NCBI RefSeq assembly: GCF_024505185.1
Contig: NZ_JANIBJ010000024.1
Coordinates: forward strand, 1-64,000
Source of the DNA: Methylomonas subterranea
GTDB taxonomy: Bacteria; Pseudomonadota; Gammaproteobacteria; Methylococcales; Methylomonadaceae
Direction of reading: 5' to 3'
Length of the DNA stretch: 64,000 nt
Shown here: positions 26,704 through 35,831 of the stretch, in pieces
Layout: each line of letters opens with the position of its first letter
Numbering within the stretch: the first letter of the stretch is position 1
Notes under the pieces: generated by a model
The model's input: only the letters and a program-made list of their open reading frames with translations
Told to the model about the DNA's origin: nothing
The model's database searches: none
Translations under genes and position numbers: made by a program

Positions 26704-28107
26704 TCAAAATTCTATCCTTAGTTCGGTACGCCCCAACAACAACAAATCACCGCTACGCAAGGGATAATCGTTGTGTATCGGCACCCCATTGATCAGCGTT
26801 CCGTTGGTGGAATTTAAATCGCGGCTGATCAACTTGCCGTTTTTCATTTGCAACAAGGTGTGCTGGTTTGAAATTTCCACGTCGTCATTCAGGCATAAAT
26901 CGCAATTGTCCGCCCTTCCCAGCGTGACTTGCTCGGCAATGTTCAATTGATACATTCGGCCTTTCCAGGCGCCCGCCACCACGGTCAATTTAACGGCCAA
27001 GCCCGCTACCGGCCTTGCCATGGGCACGACGGCGGCTGGCGGCGGAATTTCCGTTGCGGGCTTAAGCCCGGGTTGGGCCAGTCGCTGACGATAAACCAGT
27101 ATCAGACCCAGCAAAAACGCCAATACGGCCAGCGCCAACAGTAAAACCGGCCATCTTCCCGCCGCAGGCGCCGGACCCGGCGCTTGCGGCGCGGCAAACT
27201 GCGCCGCCGGCAGCAGGCGCATATCCAGACTGTCGCTTAATGTTCTGCGTCCGTCGCTCCAGGTCAAATTGATATGCTGCAACTGTCCGTCGGCCACGCA
27301 TTGCGGGCAGTCGGCACTCAAGCGATAGGCCCGGGCGATCAATTGCTGTTGTTTTTCGTAGGCGAGCTCGAGTTGCGCCGGGTCGGCCTGCACAAAATAG
27401 CCGCCCGATTGTCGGGACAACATGCCCAGCACCTTCAGTCCGTCACGTTTTTGTTCATTGAGGGGCGGTACGGCAAAACCGATGCTATATATCGGCACCC
27501 GGTATTCCCGACTCTGTTTGAACACTTCATCCACCGATACGCCCGCCAGACTGTCGTCCATGCCGTCGCTTAACACCACGATGGCCCGGCGCCCTGGTAA
27601 ACCGGCCGATGGATTGCGCCCTAAACCGATCGCCTCCAGCAAGCCTCCGTACAAAGCGGTTTCCATATCCGTGGCGGCCAGTCCCTCAATGGCCTTGCCG
27701 AGACTGAAACGGTCGGCGGTAAAGTCGCTGACGCGGACAACCTGACGACCAAAGCTGATCAATGCCGCCCGATCTTCCGGCCCCATGCCTTCCAGCCAAT
27801 GCAGCAGGGAGCGCTTGATTTGCTGAAATTCCCGACTGTGCAGGGATTTGGAGATATCCACCAGGAATATATAAGCCACCCCCTCGCCAGTATTTCGAAA
27901 CGGCTCCACGGCCTTGACACCGGCCGCTTGCGGACCCACGCTAAGCGTGAATTGCTCGGGCTTTAATTCCGTATCGGCCGGCAAATTCAGCCAGACCCAC
28001 AGCGATGGCATAGCCGCCCGAGCCTGGATCAGGCGCAATTCACCCGCATCCTGGGCCCTTGCAAGTCCGCAGATCATCCCCAGCAACAACACGGCAACAT
28101 AACGCAT
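26704..28107 (-). CDS. Transmembrane vWA-FHA protein
   Basis: 467 residues. A signal sequence (YVAVLLLGMICGLARA) precedes a periplasmic region with a von Willebrand A domain. Its metal-ion (MIDAS) motif DISKS is near residue 92, and SDGMDD lies further on. A Cys pair (CPQC) precedes a membrane helix at about 320-340 (PVLLLALAVLAFLLGLILVY). The cytoplasmic C-terminus is a canonical FHA domain (LGRADNCDLCL, ISNQHTLL, STNGTLING) for reading phosphothreonine. The protein thus joins a periplasmic binding domain to a cytoplasmic phospho-reader. It starts 3 bp after the FHA gene and overlaps the phosphatase gene. Confidence 0.88.
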   Translation of the reverse strand: MRYVAVLLLGMICGLARAQDAGELRLIQARAAMPSLWVWLNLPADTELKPEQFTLSVGPQAAGVKAVEPFRNTGEGVAYIFLVDISKSLHSREFQQIKRSLLHWLEGMGPEDRAALISFGRQVVRVSDFTADRFSLGKAIEGLAATDMETALYGGLLEAIGLGRNPSAGLPGRRAIVVLSDGMDDSLAGVSVDEVFKQSREYRVPIYSIGFAVPPLNEQKRDGLKVLGMLSRQSGGYFVQADPAQLELAYEKQQQLIARAYRLSADCPQCVADGQLQHINLTWSDGRRTLSDSLDMRLLPAAQFAAPQAPGPAPAAGRWPVLLLALAVLAFLLGLILVYRQRLAQPGLKPATEIPPPAAVVPMARPVAGLAVKLTVVAGAWKGRMYQLNIAEQVTLGRADNCDLCLNDDVEISNQHTLLQMKNGKLISRDLNSTNGTLINGVPIHNDYPLRSGDLLLLGRTELRIEF

Positions 28108-28110
28108 GCC

Positions 28111-28668
28111 TTACTCCTCCCCGTTTTCCCAACCGAATCTTTCGCCGCACAGCGGAACGAACAGCAGATGAGTTTGCCCCAATTCGATTCGGTCATAGGC
28201 CTGCAAGGGCATGGGCACATCCACTTCCTCGCCGTTTAAATAAGTCATGCCGCGCCCGTCGCCGGGCGCAATTCTAAAACTGCCCTTGCGCGGATTGAAA
28301 CTGATGTAGGCATGGTTTTCGCGGGAAATGGCCTCGTCGCCATTGATGCAAATCGCCATGTCGGCGCCGCGGCCGATAGCGTTACGCTCGCTGCGTACCC
28401 GGTAGTCGCGGCCTTTTTCCGGCCCCCGCACGCAAACCAGCCAGCCGACCACCGGATCGATACCGATTTTCTTGCGCACCATGGCTACCGTCACGCCCAC
28501 ATCGGCCACCGGTCCGGCCTGACCGCGCACTTGCGTCACCATGGCCTCCGCCGGAGCGGCGGAACCCTGCGCGGCGGCAACGTCCAGCCCCGCCACGCCG
28601 CAGGACGGACAACTGCTGTGTTGCCTGACATCGTAATAATGGCCGCGCTCACAACGTATCAGTTTCAT
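28111..28668 (-). CDS. FHA-domain protein with N-terminal zinc-finger-like motif
   Basis: 185 residues, soluble. The N-terminus carries a CxxGHYYD motif (LIRCERGHYYD) and then SCPSCG, which could bind zinc through Cys and His. After a flexible Ala-rich stretch comes an FHA domain (about 85-175): GRGADMAICI, AISRENHAYISF, TYLNGEEV, with the Gly-Arg, Ser and His positions kept. It probably binds phosphothreonine on the neighbouring kinase or its substrates. It sits between the kinase (41-bp gap) and the vWA-FHA gene (2 bp). Confidence 0.85.
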   Translation of the reverse strand: MKLIRCERGHYYDVRQHSSCPSCGVAGLDVAAAQGSAAPAEAMVTQVRGQAGPVADVGVTVAMVRKKIGIDPVVGWLVCVRGPEKGRDYRVRSERNAIGRGADMAICINGDEAISRENHAYISFNPRKGSFRIAPGDGRGMTYLNGEEVDVPMPLQAYDRIELGQTHLLFVPLCGERFGWENGEE

Positions 28669-28709
28669 AACGGTAGCCCTTTTCCGTAAATAAATTCACA
28701 GTCCATGCC

Positions 28710-30155
28710 TCATGGGCTGTTCCCAGGTTCCTGGCAGCCCATTGTAGCGCCCCATTCGGCACACAGGCTACGCATATGCTCGGCTGCGGATTCGGTTTGT
28801 TTGTCTGACTGTGCCGCCTGTTCCAGCCGCCGCCGTTCTTCAAAACGCTTCAGAGCCGCCTCCTGCTGTTGTTTCAACTGTTCGGCCTCCTGCCTTTCCC
28901 GTATTCGCCGCAAGGCCGATTGTTGTTCTTCCGCTGGCCCGTTTACCTCGGACCGCTCCTGCCCGGCTGGCGAGACGATCTCTTGAGATATCGCTTCTAT
29001 CGGGCTGGAAGCGGGCATTCGTTCTCCCCTGCCGCGCAGGATTAAACTCAATAATAGAACGATACCCGCAACCAGCAACCAACGCCACCACTGAAATTGC
29101 TTTGGCCTGTCAATATCGGCGGACGCTAGAGCTTGACGATTTGATGGGGGCGTGTGCGCGATTGCGGTTTTCGCTGGCGCGGGCAACTCGGCTTGCGTGG
29201 CGAGAAATCGCTGTTGTAGCGCTTCCATGCTTTGCGGCCGTTGCGACGCGTCTACCGCCAATGCCGCCAGCAGGTTTCGTTCCGCCGCCGGCGGAAGCGC
29301 CGCTCCCAAATCCGCCAGGGGTTTGAGCGTATCCTGTTTCACTCTGTCCAGGGCATCCGGCGGCGCGATTCCGGTCAGACAATAATACATGCTGGCCGCT
29401 AGGCTGTAGACATCTGACCAGGGGCCCTGCCGGCCATCGTCGCGATATTGTTCTTCCGGCGCAAAACCGGGTTTCACCAGCACGGTTTGCGTATCGCCAG
29501 CCTGAAGGTTGCCGCCCAAGCGGGCCCGGGCCGCGCCAAAATCCAATAATTTCACCCGTCCGTCGCCGCACAGGTAGATGTTGTCCGGCGCGACGTCCCT
29601 ATGCAGCAGGCCCGTACTATGCACGGCCCGCAGGGCGTCCATGATCTGCATGAAAATATCCAGCGTCCTGGCCCAATCCAGTCGTCCGCGTTGATCCAAA
29701 TAGGCTTTCAAGGTGCGGCCTTCCACATATTCCATCACCATATAGCCGGTGCCGAAGGCGGGAAAAAAAGCCAGAACCGAAACAATGCCGGGATGTTGCT
29801 GAAATTTGGCCAGATTGCGGGCTTCATCGAGAAAGCAGTTCAAGCCGGCGGAAAATTCCGCCTCGGCCGAGGCATGCGCCAAAACCCTGCCGCTCAATGG
29901 ATCGCGGCGGGCAAAGTCGCGCGGCATGTATTCCTTGATGGCCACCTTGATTTGCAGATTGGCATCCCAGCCCAGATAGGTAATACCGAAACCGCCATGC
30001 CCCAACACGCGGGCCACCCGATAGGGCGGATTGACCACCGTGCCGACCGGCAGATATTGCGCGTCCTGTTGCATTCCCCGGTACCAACCGCACTGGGAGC
30101 AAAACGACTGACCGGACAAGGGAGACAGGCAGGCGGGGCAAGACGGTTGGCTCAT
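28710..30155 (-). CDS. Membrane-anchored Ser/Thr protein kinase with zinc ribbon
   Basis: 481 residues from ATG 30155 (MSQPSCPACLSPLSG). A zinc ribbon uses C6, C9, C19 and C22. The kinase domain has the Gly loop LGHGGFGITYLG, Lys in VAIKEYMP, the catalytic loop LLHRDVAPDNIYL and KLLDFGAAR. The usual HRDxK Lys is replaced (HRDVAPDN), as in a common bacterial subfamily with HRDISPDN; activity is still likely. A membrane helix (about 352-372) leads to a charged coiled coil rich in Arg, Glu and Gln (about 400-450) and a short tail with two Cys. It is the writer of the kinase-FHA-vWA-PP2C circuit. Confidence 0.9.
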   Translation of the reverse strand: MSQPSCPACLSPLSGQSFCSQCGWYRGMQQDAQYLPVGTVVNPPYRVARVLGHGGFGITYLGWDANLQIKVAIKEYMPRDFARRDPLSGRVLAHASAEAEFSAGLNCFLDEARNLAKFQQHPGIVSVLAFFPAFGTGYMVMEYVEGRTLKAYLDQRGRLDWARTLDIFMQIMDALRAVHSTGLLHRDVAPDNIYLCGDGRVKLLDFGAARARLGGNLQAGDTQTVLVKPGFAPEEQYRDDGRQGPWSDVYSLAASMYYCLTGIAPPDALDRVKQDTLKPLADLGAALPPAAERNLLAALAVDASQRPQSMEALQQRFLATQAELPAPAKTAIAHTPPSNRQALASADIDRPKQFQWWRWLLVAGIVLLLSLILRGRGERMPASSPIEAISQEIVSPAGQERSEVNGPAEEQQSALRRIRERQEAEQLKQQQEAALKRFEERRRLEQAAQSDKQTESAAEHMRSLCAEWGATMGCQEPGNSP

Positions 30156-30229
30156 CGGGACATCTTCGGGGTTGCTCGCCGCGAATAAAGGGTACCTGTC
30201 CACTAGCCGGGTGTTCAACTACCCCGGAC

Positions 30230-31153
30230 TTAAAGCGTCAGCATATCCGCCATGTCGGTGATGGCTATTAGTTCGTCCTGTAGACTATCGACGATTCTCA
30301 GGCCGGTAGCCGGTTCCAGGGCCAAAACGCTCCAAACCTCTTCCGGGCAGTTTTGATTGGCCGCGTCGCCGATACCGATCTGGCCCAGCAGATAGTCGTT
30401 CAGAAAGGTCAACAGGGTCAAGAGATGATGTTCGCCACGGTAGAAGGGGTTGTGGTGGTGGTAGACGATATCGGTTACCACGCTCGGCAGCGACCACGCA
30501 CTCATCAGCCAGGCGCCGATCTGGGTATGGTTGACGCCAAACGCGAAGGTCTCCAGGTTATAAATCGACAAGCCGGGGTTGGCATTGATCAATTTGTTCA
30601 AGTACTCGAATTCGCCGGGAAACTGATGCCCGAGCAGCGGGAAACCGATATTGTGCAGCAAGGCCGCCAGAAAAACTTCGTTCGGGCTCACGCCGGATTC
30701 GGCCGGCATTTCCAGCGCCAGTTTTTTCATCAGCGAGGCACTGGCCAGTGCATGAATCCAGAACATCCTGATACCGATCACGCCTTCCTTGGGCGCGCGC
30801 AACGGCGCCAACACCGACAGCCCCAAAGCCAAATCCAGCACAAAATTAAAGCCCAACACCCGCACGATGGCATCCCGCACGCTGCAAATTTTGCCGCGAT
30901 AACCGTACAGCGACGAGGTGGACCAACGAATGATTTGCGCCGTCAACAACGGATCCAGTTCTATGATTTCGGCCAACTTGTCGACGTCGGCCTTGGGATC
31001 GGAAATCAGATTGACTATCCGTACCGCACTGCCCGGCAATGGCGGCAACGCTTTGATACTGGAAATCGCCTCGCGCATGTCCATGGGCGGAGTGAACCCA
31101 TTGTTTTGCGGATTGATCGCGTTGAGCGTCCAGTTAAATAACGATGACTGCAT
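30230..31153 (-). CDS. HDOD-domain signalling protein
   Basis: 307 residues, soluble. The HDOD domain spans about 30-235: ISSIKALPPLPGSAVRIVNL, ELDPLLTAQIIRWSTSSLYG, AIVRVLGFNFVLDLALGLSV, ALLHNIGFPLLGHQFP. HDOD proteins lack HD hydrolase activity and relay regulatory signals; many are linked to c-di-GMP or chemotaxis networks. It lies 8 bp after the sigma-54 activator gene, so the two are probably cotranscribed, and 74 bp before the kinase gene. Confidence 0.88.
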   Translation of the reverse strand: MQSSLFNWTLNAINPQNNGFTPPMDMREAISSIKALPPLPGSAVRIVNLISDPKADVDKLAEIIELDPLLTAQIIRWSTSSLYGYRGKICSVRDAIVRVLGFNFVLDLALGLSVLAPLRAPKEGVIGIRMFWIHALASASLMKKLALEMPAESGVSPNEVFLAALLHNIGFPLLGHQFPGEFEYLNKLINANPGLSIYNLETFAFGVNHTQIGAWLMSAWSLPSVVTDIVYHHHNPFYRGEHHLLTLLTFLNDYLLGQIGIGDAANQNCPEEVWSVLALEPATGLRIVDSLQDELIAITDMADMLTL

Positions 31154-31161
31154 GAAAGTGC

Positions 31162-32475
31162 CTAGTTCAAATTGAGCCGGTTAAGCTTCCGGTATAAAGT
31201 TCTTTCGCTGATATTCATTTCGGCGGCGATTAATTTACGGTTTCCCTGATATTTTTTGATCAAGCTGCCGATAAAACTGGCTTCATATTGCTCCAGTGTA
31301 GACATATTTCCGCCATTGCCGGCCGGTGCCTGCTGCAAATCAACGTCTTCCATGGCTAACGACCCGGTCTGTTCCCCTATCATACGCATGAAATGAATAT
31401 CCTGGGGCTGAATGATAGCCCCCGCGCACAAGCCGGTCGCCAAATGCAGGCAATTTTTCAATTCACGGATATTACCGGGCCAGCCATGTTGTATCAATTT
31501 GATCAGGCCCTCGCGACCGATTGTTAAATGTTGGCCTTTCAAGGGGCCAAACTGTTTTAAAAAATGTTCCACCAAAATCGGTATATCCTGTTTACGTTCG
31601 CGCAACGGCGGAATTTCGATCGGAAAAACCGACAAGCGGTAAAACAAATCTTCCCGAAAGCGGCCTTGCCTGACCATATCCGCCAGATTCCTATGGGTCG
31701 CGCACAACACCCTGACATTGGCCTTCAGCGTAACGGTGCCGCCCACCCGCCGAAACTGACCGCTTTCCAACGCTCGCAATAATTTGGCTTGTTGAGAAAC
31801 CGGCAACTCGCCGATTTCATCCAAAAACAGCGTGCCGTTATCCGCCAATTCGAACAAGCCCTTCTTGCCGGATGCCGCTCCCGTAAAAGCACCTTTCTCA
31901 TGTCCGAACAATTCGCTTTCAAACAAATCCTCGCCGAACACGGTGCAATCGGCAATGACGAATTCGCCCTGCGCATGTTGCGAATGGCGATGAATAAATT
32001 CCGCAGCAAGTTCCTTGCCAGTACCTGTCTCACCCAACAACAAAACAGGGGCCTGTATCGCCGCGGCCTGTTGCAACTGGGTTTTCAAGCGCAGGAAGGG
32101 CTCGCTTTTACCCACCATCCCGCTCTGGTGAACTTCGTCGCCCCTTTTATGCAGCAGACTTTGCGACTCGCCCAAATACAGGCGCCCGTCGGCATCCAGC
32201 AAGGGATAACCTCGCACATTCAACAGTTTTTTGTCCTTGCGCCCGTCAACTTCGAAAATTCCTCCATAGGGCTCAAGAGTTTGGAACAAGCGCTGATGCC
32301 GACATGCGCCCTGTTGCTCGCAACAGGGTCTGCCGACTTGAACTTCCCGCGCGATGCCAAACGCCGTTTCCCAGGCCTGATTGACCGCCAACACATGTAA
32401 ATCGGCACCGATAACCATAAACGGTTGTTCATGGGTTTCCAGCAACGATTCAAGTTTAAAAACACTTTGCGGCAT
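31162..32475 (-). CDS. PAS-containing sigma-54-dependent activator
   Basis: 437 residues from ATG 32475, with AAGGA just upstream; a TTG at 32490 is possible. An N-terminal PAS domain (about 8-115) holds a Cys-rich patch (RPCCEQQGACRHQ). The AAA+ domain (about 125-350) has Walker A GETGTGKELAAEF, the sigma-54-contacting GAFTGA in EKGAFTGAASG, and LFLDEIGELP. A Fis-type HTH closes the protein (AAEMNISERTLYRKLNRL). There is no receiver domain, so activation is probably through ligand or redox sensing by the PAS. Head of a likely operon with the HDOD and kinase genes. Confidence 0.92.
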   Translation of the reverse strand: MPQSVFKLESLLETHEQPFMVIGADLHVLAVNQAWETAFGIAREVQVGRPCCEQQGACRHQRLFQTLEPYGGIFEVDGRKDKKLLNVRGYPLLDADGRLYLGESQSLLHKRGDEVHQSGMVGKSEPFLRLKTQLQQAAAIQAPVLLLGETGTGKELAAEFIHRHSQHAQGEFVIADCTVFGEDLFESELFGHEKGAFTGAASGKKGLFELADNGTLFLDEIGELPVSQQAKLLRALESGQFRRVGGTVTLKANVRVLCATHRNLADMVRQGRFREDLFYRLSVFPIEIPPLRERKQDIPILVEHFLKQFGPLKGQHLTIGREGLIKLIQHGWPGNIRELKNCLHLATGLCAGAIIQPQDIHFMRMIGEQTGSLAMEDVDLQQAPAGNGGNMSTLEQYEASFIGSLIKKYQGNRKLIAAEMNISERTLYRKLNRLNLN

Positions 32476-32531
32476 AATCCTTACATTCAATAGTTACGGC
32501 ATTCTTGGGTTTTCATGACGTCACGTCGCCT

Positions 32532-32551
32532 CTGTCAGTCAGAACTGACAG
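32532..32551. promoter_or_regulatory. Perfect 8-bp inverted repeat, candidate operator or enhancer
   Basis: CTGTCAGT-CAGA-ACTGACAG lies 57 bp upstream of the sigma-54 activator start, in the 186-bp gap (32476-32661) after ybbP. Fis-type activators bind such dyads, so autoregulation is plausible (inference). Nothing else is clear in this gap. Confidence 0.5.
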
Positions 32552-32661
32552 TTTTGGCAGCCATGGGCCGTACATTTTAGCCACAATGCCGAATTTCCCA
32601 AGATTTAATTAAATTCCCGTCGGCTTAATTACCGATAGACGCGCTTTAAGCCATGGAATCC

Positions 32662-35145
32662 TCATAAGCGGCGCAAAACCCGCATCGGCGATCGATTCAG
32701 CACCTCGCGCACGCCCCAATAACCCGCCAACCCCACCGAGACCACGCCTATCGCCAACAGCGCCGCCCCCGACAACCAGGAAAGCCGATACGGAATATGC
32801 ATGACCCGGCTGTAGAACACGTACAAAATCACTTGCTGCAGAATCGCCGCCATTGTGCCGGCCAGGGCGCCGAGAAAACCGAACTCGACCAAATGAGTGC
32901 TTGCCAGCCAGCCGCGCTTGGCACCCAGGGTGCGCATCAAGGCCGCTTGGCGGATCCTGTCGTCCAGAGTGGCATATACCGCCGCGAACAGCACCGCAAA
33001 ACCGGCCGCCAAGGCAAAATAAAGCAACAGATCAATGGCTTGAGTCAATTGCATCAGTATAGTTTTGAACTGTTTCAAAACCTGATCCACATCCAGCACG
33101 GTAATGGCCGGATAGGTTTTCAGCAGTTGATTCAGCAGATCTTTACCGGCATCCGGCAAATAAAAACTGGTCAGATAAGTGAACGGAAAACCGTCCAGCG
33201 TGCCGGGCGAGAAAATCATGTAGAAATTGGGCTTCATGGTATCCCACTCCAGACTGCGGAGATTGGCCACCCTGGCACTAACCTGCTCGCTGCCGATGGT
33301 GAATTGCAATTCATCCCCAACCTTTATATTCAAATTGTCGGCCAGCTTCCGCTCCACCGACACCCAACCGGCTTCATTTTGCGGCCAAATCTCGCCGGCG
33401 GTCAGCGTATTATCGGCCGGAATCGCCGCCGCCCAGGTCAGGCTCAAATCGCGTTGGGTGGCGGCTTCGCCCTGACTGTCCTTGCTGACCCTTTTTTGCA
33501 CCGGCTCGGCATTGATAGCCACCAAGCGTCCCCTGACCACCGGATAAAACGCACTACCCTCCATGCCCGCACCGCTCAGATCCAGCGCAAAAGCCGGCTG
33601 CTGGGCGGGAATGATATTGAGGGCAAAATAATTGGGCGCCCGCTCCGGCAATTGTTGTTGCCACTGATCGATCAAATCGTTACGCACCGTAAAGCTCAAA
33701 CTCATGGCCGCCAAGGTGATACTGAAAGCCAGAATCTGACTGACGCTGGCCCGCCGGTTACGCAACAGACCTTGAACGCCAAAGCGCCAAATCACCCCCA
33801 GCCGAGGCAGCAGCGGACGCAACAAGCTAAGCGCGCAGGCAATCAGCAAACCGAGCACCAGCAAGCTCAGCAAGCCGGTACCGATGACACTGGCGGTCAT
33901 TTGCCAATCGTTACTGTAACGCCCTATCAGCGCGGACATCACCGCAATCGCCAAGCCGTAAACCAGCCAGGCTTTGGCCGGCAAGGGCTCCAACTCCCGC
34001 CGCAACACCCGTAGCGGCGACACTTCCCGCAAGCGCAACAGTGGCGGCAAGGCGAAGCCCAGCAAAATTGCCATGCCGGTGACAAAACCGAACACCACCG
34101 CCAACAGGCCCGGGTCGGCCGGTTGTTGCGGCAACAAGGGCTTCAATACGTAAAACAAGCCCAGTTGCCCCAGCCAACCCAACAAACAGCCGGCCGCGCT
34201 GGCCAAGGCCCCCAGCAGTAAAAATTGCAGCGTATATAACCAGAGGATTTCGCCTTGCCGACAACCCAGGCAACGGAACAAGGCCGCGGCATTGAAGTGG
34301 CGCTCGGTATAACGTCCGGCGGCCATGGCAATCGCCACCCCGGCAATCAAAACCACCACGATGCTGGACAGCCCCAGATAGCGTTCCGCCCGTTGCAAGG
34401 CCGAACCCAGCTCCGGCCTGTCCTCATGAATATCCAGGATGCGTTGGGACGGATTGAGTTGTGGTTTCAGCCACTGTTTGAATGCCTTCAATTGCGGTTC
34501 GGCGCCGATGAACTGATAAAAGTAATGCACATGACTGCCCGGCTGAATTACTCCGGTAGCCTGAAGATCGGCCTGATGGATGACGACTCGCGGCGAAAAG
34601 CTGTAAAAATCGCCGCGCTTATCCGGTTCGTAAGTCAGGATGCGAGTAACCCTCAGCGGCTTTTCGCCCACTGTCAACAGATCGCCCAAGCCCAACTGCA
34701 AGGCTGACAGGATACGTTTTTCCACCCAGGCCGTGCCGGGTTCCGGGCCTTGACGGACGGTAACTTCCTCTCCCTCCTCGACTTCCAGGGTTTTTAAAAT
34801 CCCCCGTAGTGGATAGGACTGACCGACGGCCTTGATCGCAGCCAACAACATCTGGCCGTTTTCCAGCAGCACGCTGCTGAATTCGGTGGTTTGCGACTGC
34901 GTCAAGCCCAAATCCGCCGCCCGAGCGCGCCAGCTGTCGTCTATCGCTTGAGAACCGGCCAAAACCAGGTCGCCGGCCAGAAACTCGGCCACCTGTACGG
35001 ACAAGGTACGCTGCAATCTATCGGCGAACAGGGAAATCGTACTGGTGCCGGCGACAGCAATCAGCAGCGCCAGCACCAGCAAGGTCAATTCGCCGGAACG
35101 CCCATCCCGCCGCAACAGGCGTAACGCCAAATTGAAACGCTTCAT
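32662..35145 (-). CDS. ybbP: FtsX-like ABC transporter permease (YbbP)
   Basis: 827 residues from ATG 35145 (MKRFNLALRLLRRDGRSGEL), overlapping the ATPase stop by ATGA. It has an N-terminal membrane helix, a large periplasmic domain (about 40-260), then FtsX/MacB-type helix bundles in two sets, ending in GYWGVREVLNRSPMRVLRRL, a typical FtsX C-terminus. Around ten helices in total. Together with YbbA it forms a type VII ABC system thought to act mechanically or to extract lipids rather than import. The gene order with tesA matches E. coli tesA-ybbA-ybbP. Confidence 0.9.
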   Translation of the reverse strand: MKRFNLALRLLRRDGRSGELTLLVLALLIAVAGTSTISLFADRLQRTLSVQVAEFLAGDLVLAGSQAIDDSWRARAADLGLTQSQTTEFSSVLLENGQMLLAAIKAVGQSYPLRGILKTLEVEEGEEVTVRQGPEPGTAWVEKRILSALQLGLGDLLTVGEKPLRVTRILTYEPDKRGDFYSFSPRVVIHQADLQATGVIQPGSHVHYFYQFIGAEPQLKAFKQWLKPQLNPSQRILDIHEDRPELGSALQRAERYLGLSSIVVVLIAGVAIAMAAGRYTERHFNAAALFRCLGCRQGEILWLYTLQFLLLGALASAAGCLLGWLGQLGLFYVLKPLLPQQPADPGLLAVVFGFVTGMAILLGFALPPLLRLREVSPLRVLRRELEPLPAKAWLVYGLAIAVMSALIGRYSNDWQMTASVIGTGLLSLLVLGLLIACALSLLRPLLPRLGVIWRFGVQGLLRNRRASVSQILAFSITLAAMSLSFTVRNDLIDQWQQQLPERAPNYFALNIIPAQQPAFALDLSGAGMEGSAFYPVVRGRLVAINAEPVQKRVSKDSQGEAATQRDLSLTWAAAIPADNTLTAGEIWPQNEAGWVSVERKLADNLNIKVGDELQFTIGSEQVSARVANLRSLEWDTMKPNFYMIFSPGTLDGFPFTYLTSFYLPDAGKDLLNQLLKTYPAITVLDVDQVLKQFKTILMQLTQAIDLLLYFALAAGFAVLFAAVYATLDDRIRQAALMRTLGAKRGWLASTHLVEFGFLGALAGTMAAILQQVILYVFYSRVMHIPYRLSWLSGAALLAIGVVSVGLAGYWGVREVLNRSPMRVLRRL

Positions 35146-35831
35146 ACCATGCTCCCGGCATCCAGCCTGATCATGCGCCCGCAACGCGCCGCCAGGGATG
35201 CGTCATGGGTCACCAATACCAAGGTAGTATGGCGTTCCTGATTCAGTTCGAATAACAAATCGATGACATGGGCACCGGTCTTGCTATCCAGATTACCGGT
35301 CGGCTCGTCGGCGAACAATATCGCCGGACCGGCGACAAAAGCCCGCGCCAAGGCCACCCGCTGTTGCTCGCCTCCCGACAATTGCCTGGGCGTGTGCGAG
35401 AGCCGGCGACCCAGGCCCACCCGTTCCAGCAAAACCCTGGCGGCGGCCTCGGCCTCGGGGTCGCCGATCAATTCCAAGGGCAGCATCACGTTCTCCAGCG
35501 CGGTCAAGGCCGGCAATAATTGAAACGATTGAAACACAAAGCCGACCAATTCGCCGCGCAACGCCGCCCTGCCGTCTTCGCTCATCCGTGTAATATCGCG
35601 GCCCTTGATGACGACCGATCCACGGCTGGGCGTATCCAGGCCCGCCAGCAGACTCAACAAGGTGGTTTTGCCCGAACCGGACTCGCCGACTATGGCAATG
35701 CTTTCGCCCGACTTGATGATCAGGTCCACCGATGACAAGATATGCAGCTCGCCTTCCAAAGTCTGCACCGATTTGGCCAGATTCCGGGTTTCAATGATAG
35801 GAGTATTGCCTTGTTCACTATGAGTTCGCAT
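35142..35831 (-). CDS. ybbA: ABC transporter ATP-binding protein (YbbA)
   Basis: 229 residues from ATG 35831 (MRTHSEQGNTPIIETRNLAK). Motifs of the LolD/MacB-type ATPases: Walker A GESGSGKTTLLSLLAG, Q-loop FVFQSFQLLP, signature LSGGEQQRVALARAF, Walker B ILFADEPTGNLD, H-loop LVTHD. It powers YbbP, encoded immediately downstream. Its start codon overlaps that of the divergent tesA by two bases, so the two promoters must lie inside the opposite gene. Confidence 0.92.
   Translation of the reverse strand: MRTHSEQGNTPIIETRNLAKSVQTLEGELHILSSVDLIIKSGESIAIVGESGSGKTTLLSLLAGLDTPSRGSVVIKGRDITRMSEDGRAALRGELVGFVFQSFQLLPALTALENVMLPLELIGDPEAEAAARVLLERVGLGRRLSHTPRQLSGGEQQRVALARAFVAGPAILFADEPTGNLDSKTGAHVIDLLFELNQERHTTLVLVTHDASLAARCGRMIRLDAGSMV

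Noticed and set aside
25814-30155. Type VI secretion regulatory cluster
   Set aside because: Kinase, FHA and PP2C proteins resemble T6SS regulators, but no Tss, Hcp, VgrG or ClpV gene is in the window.
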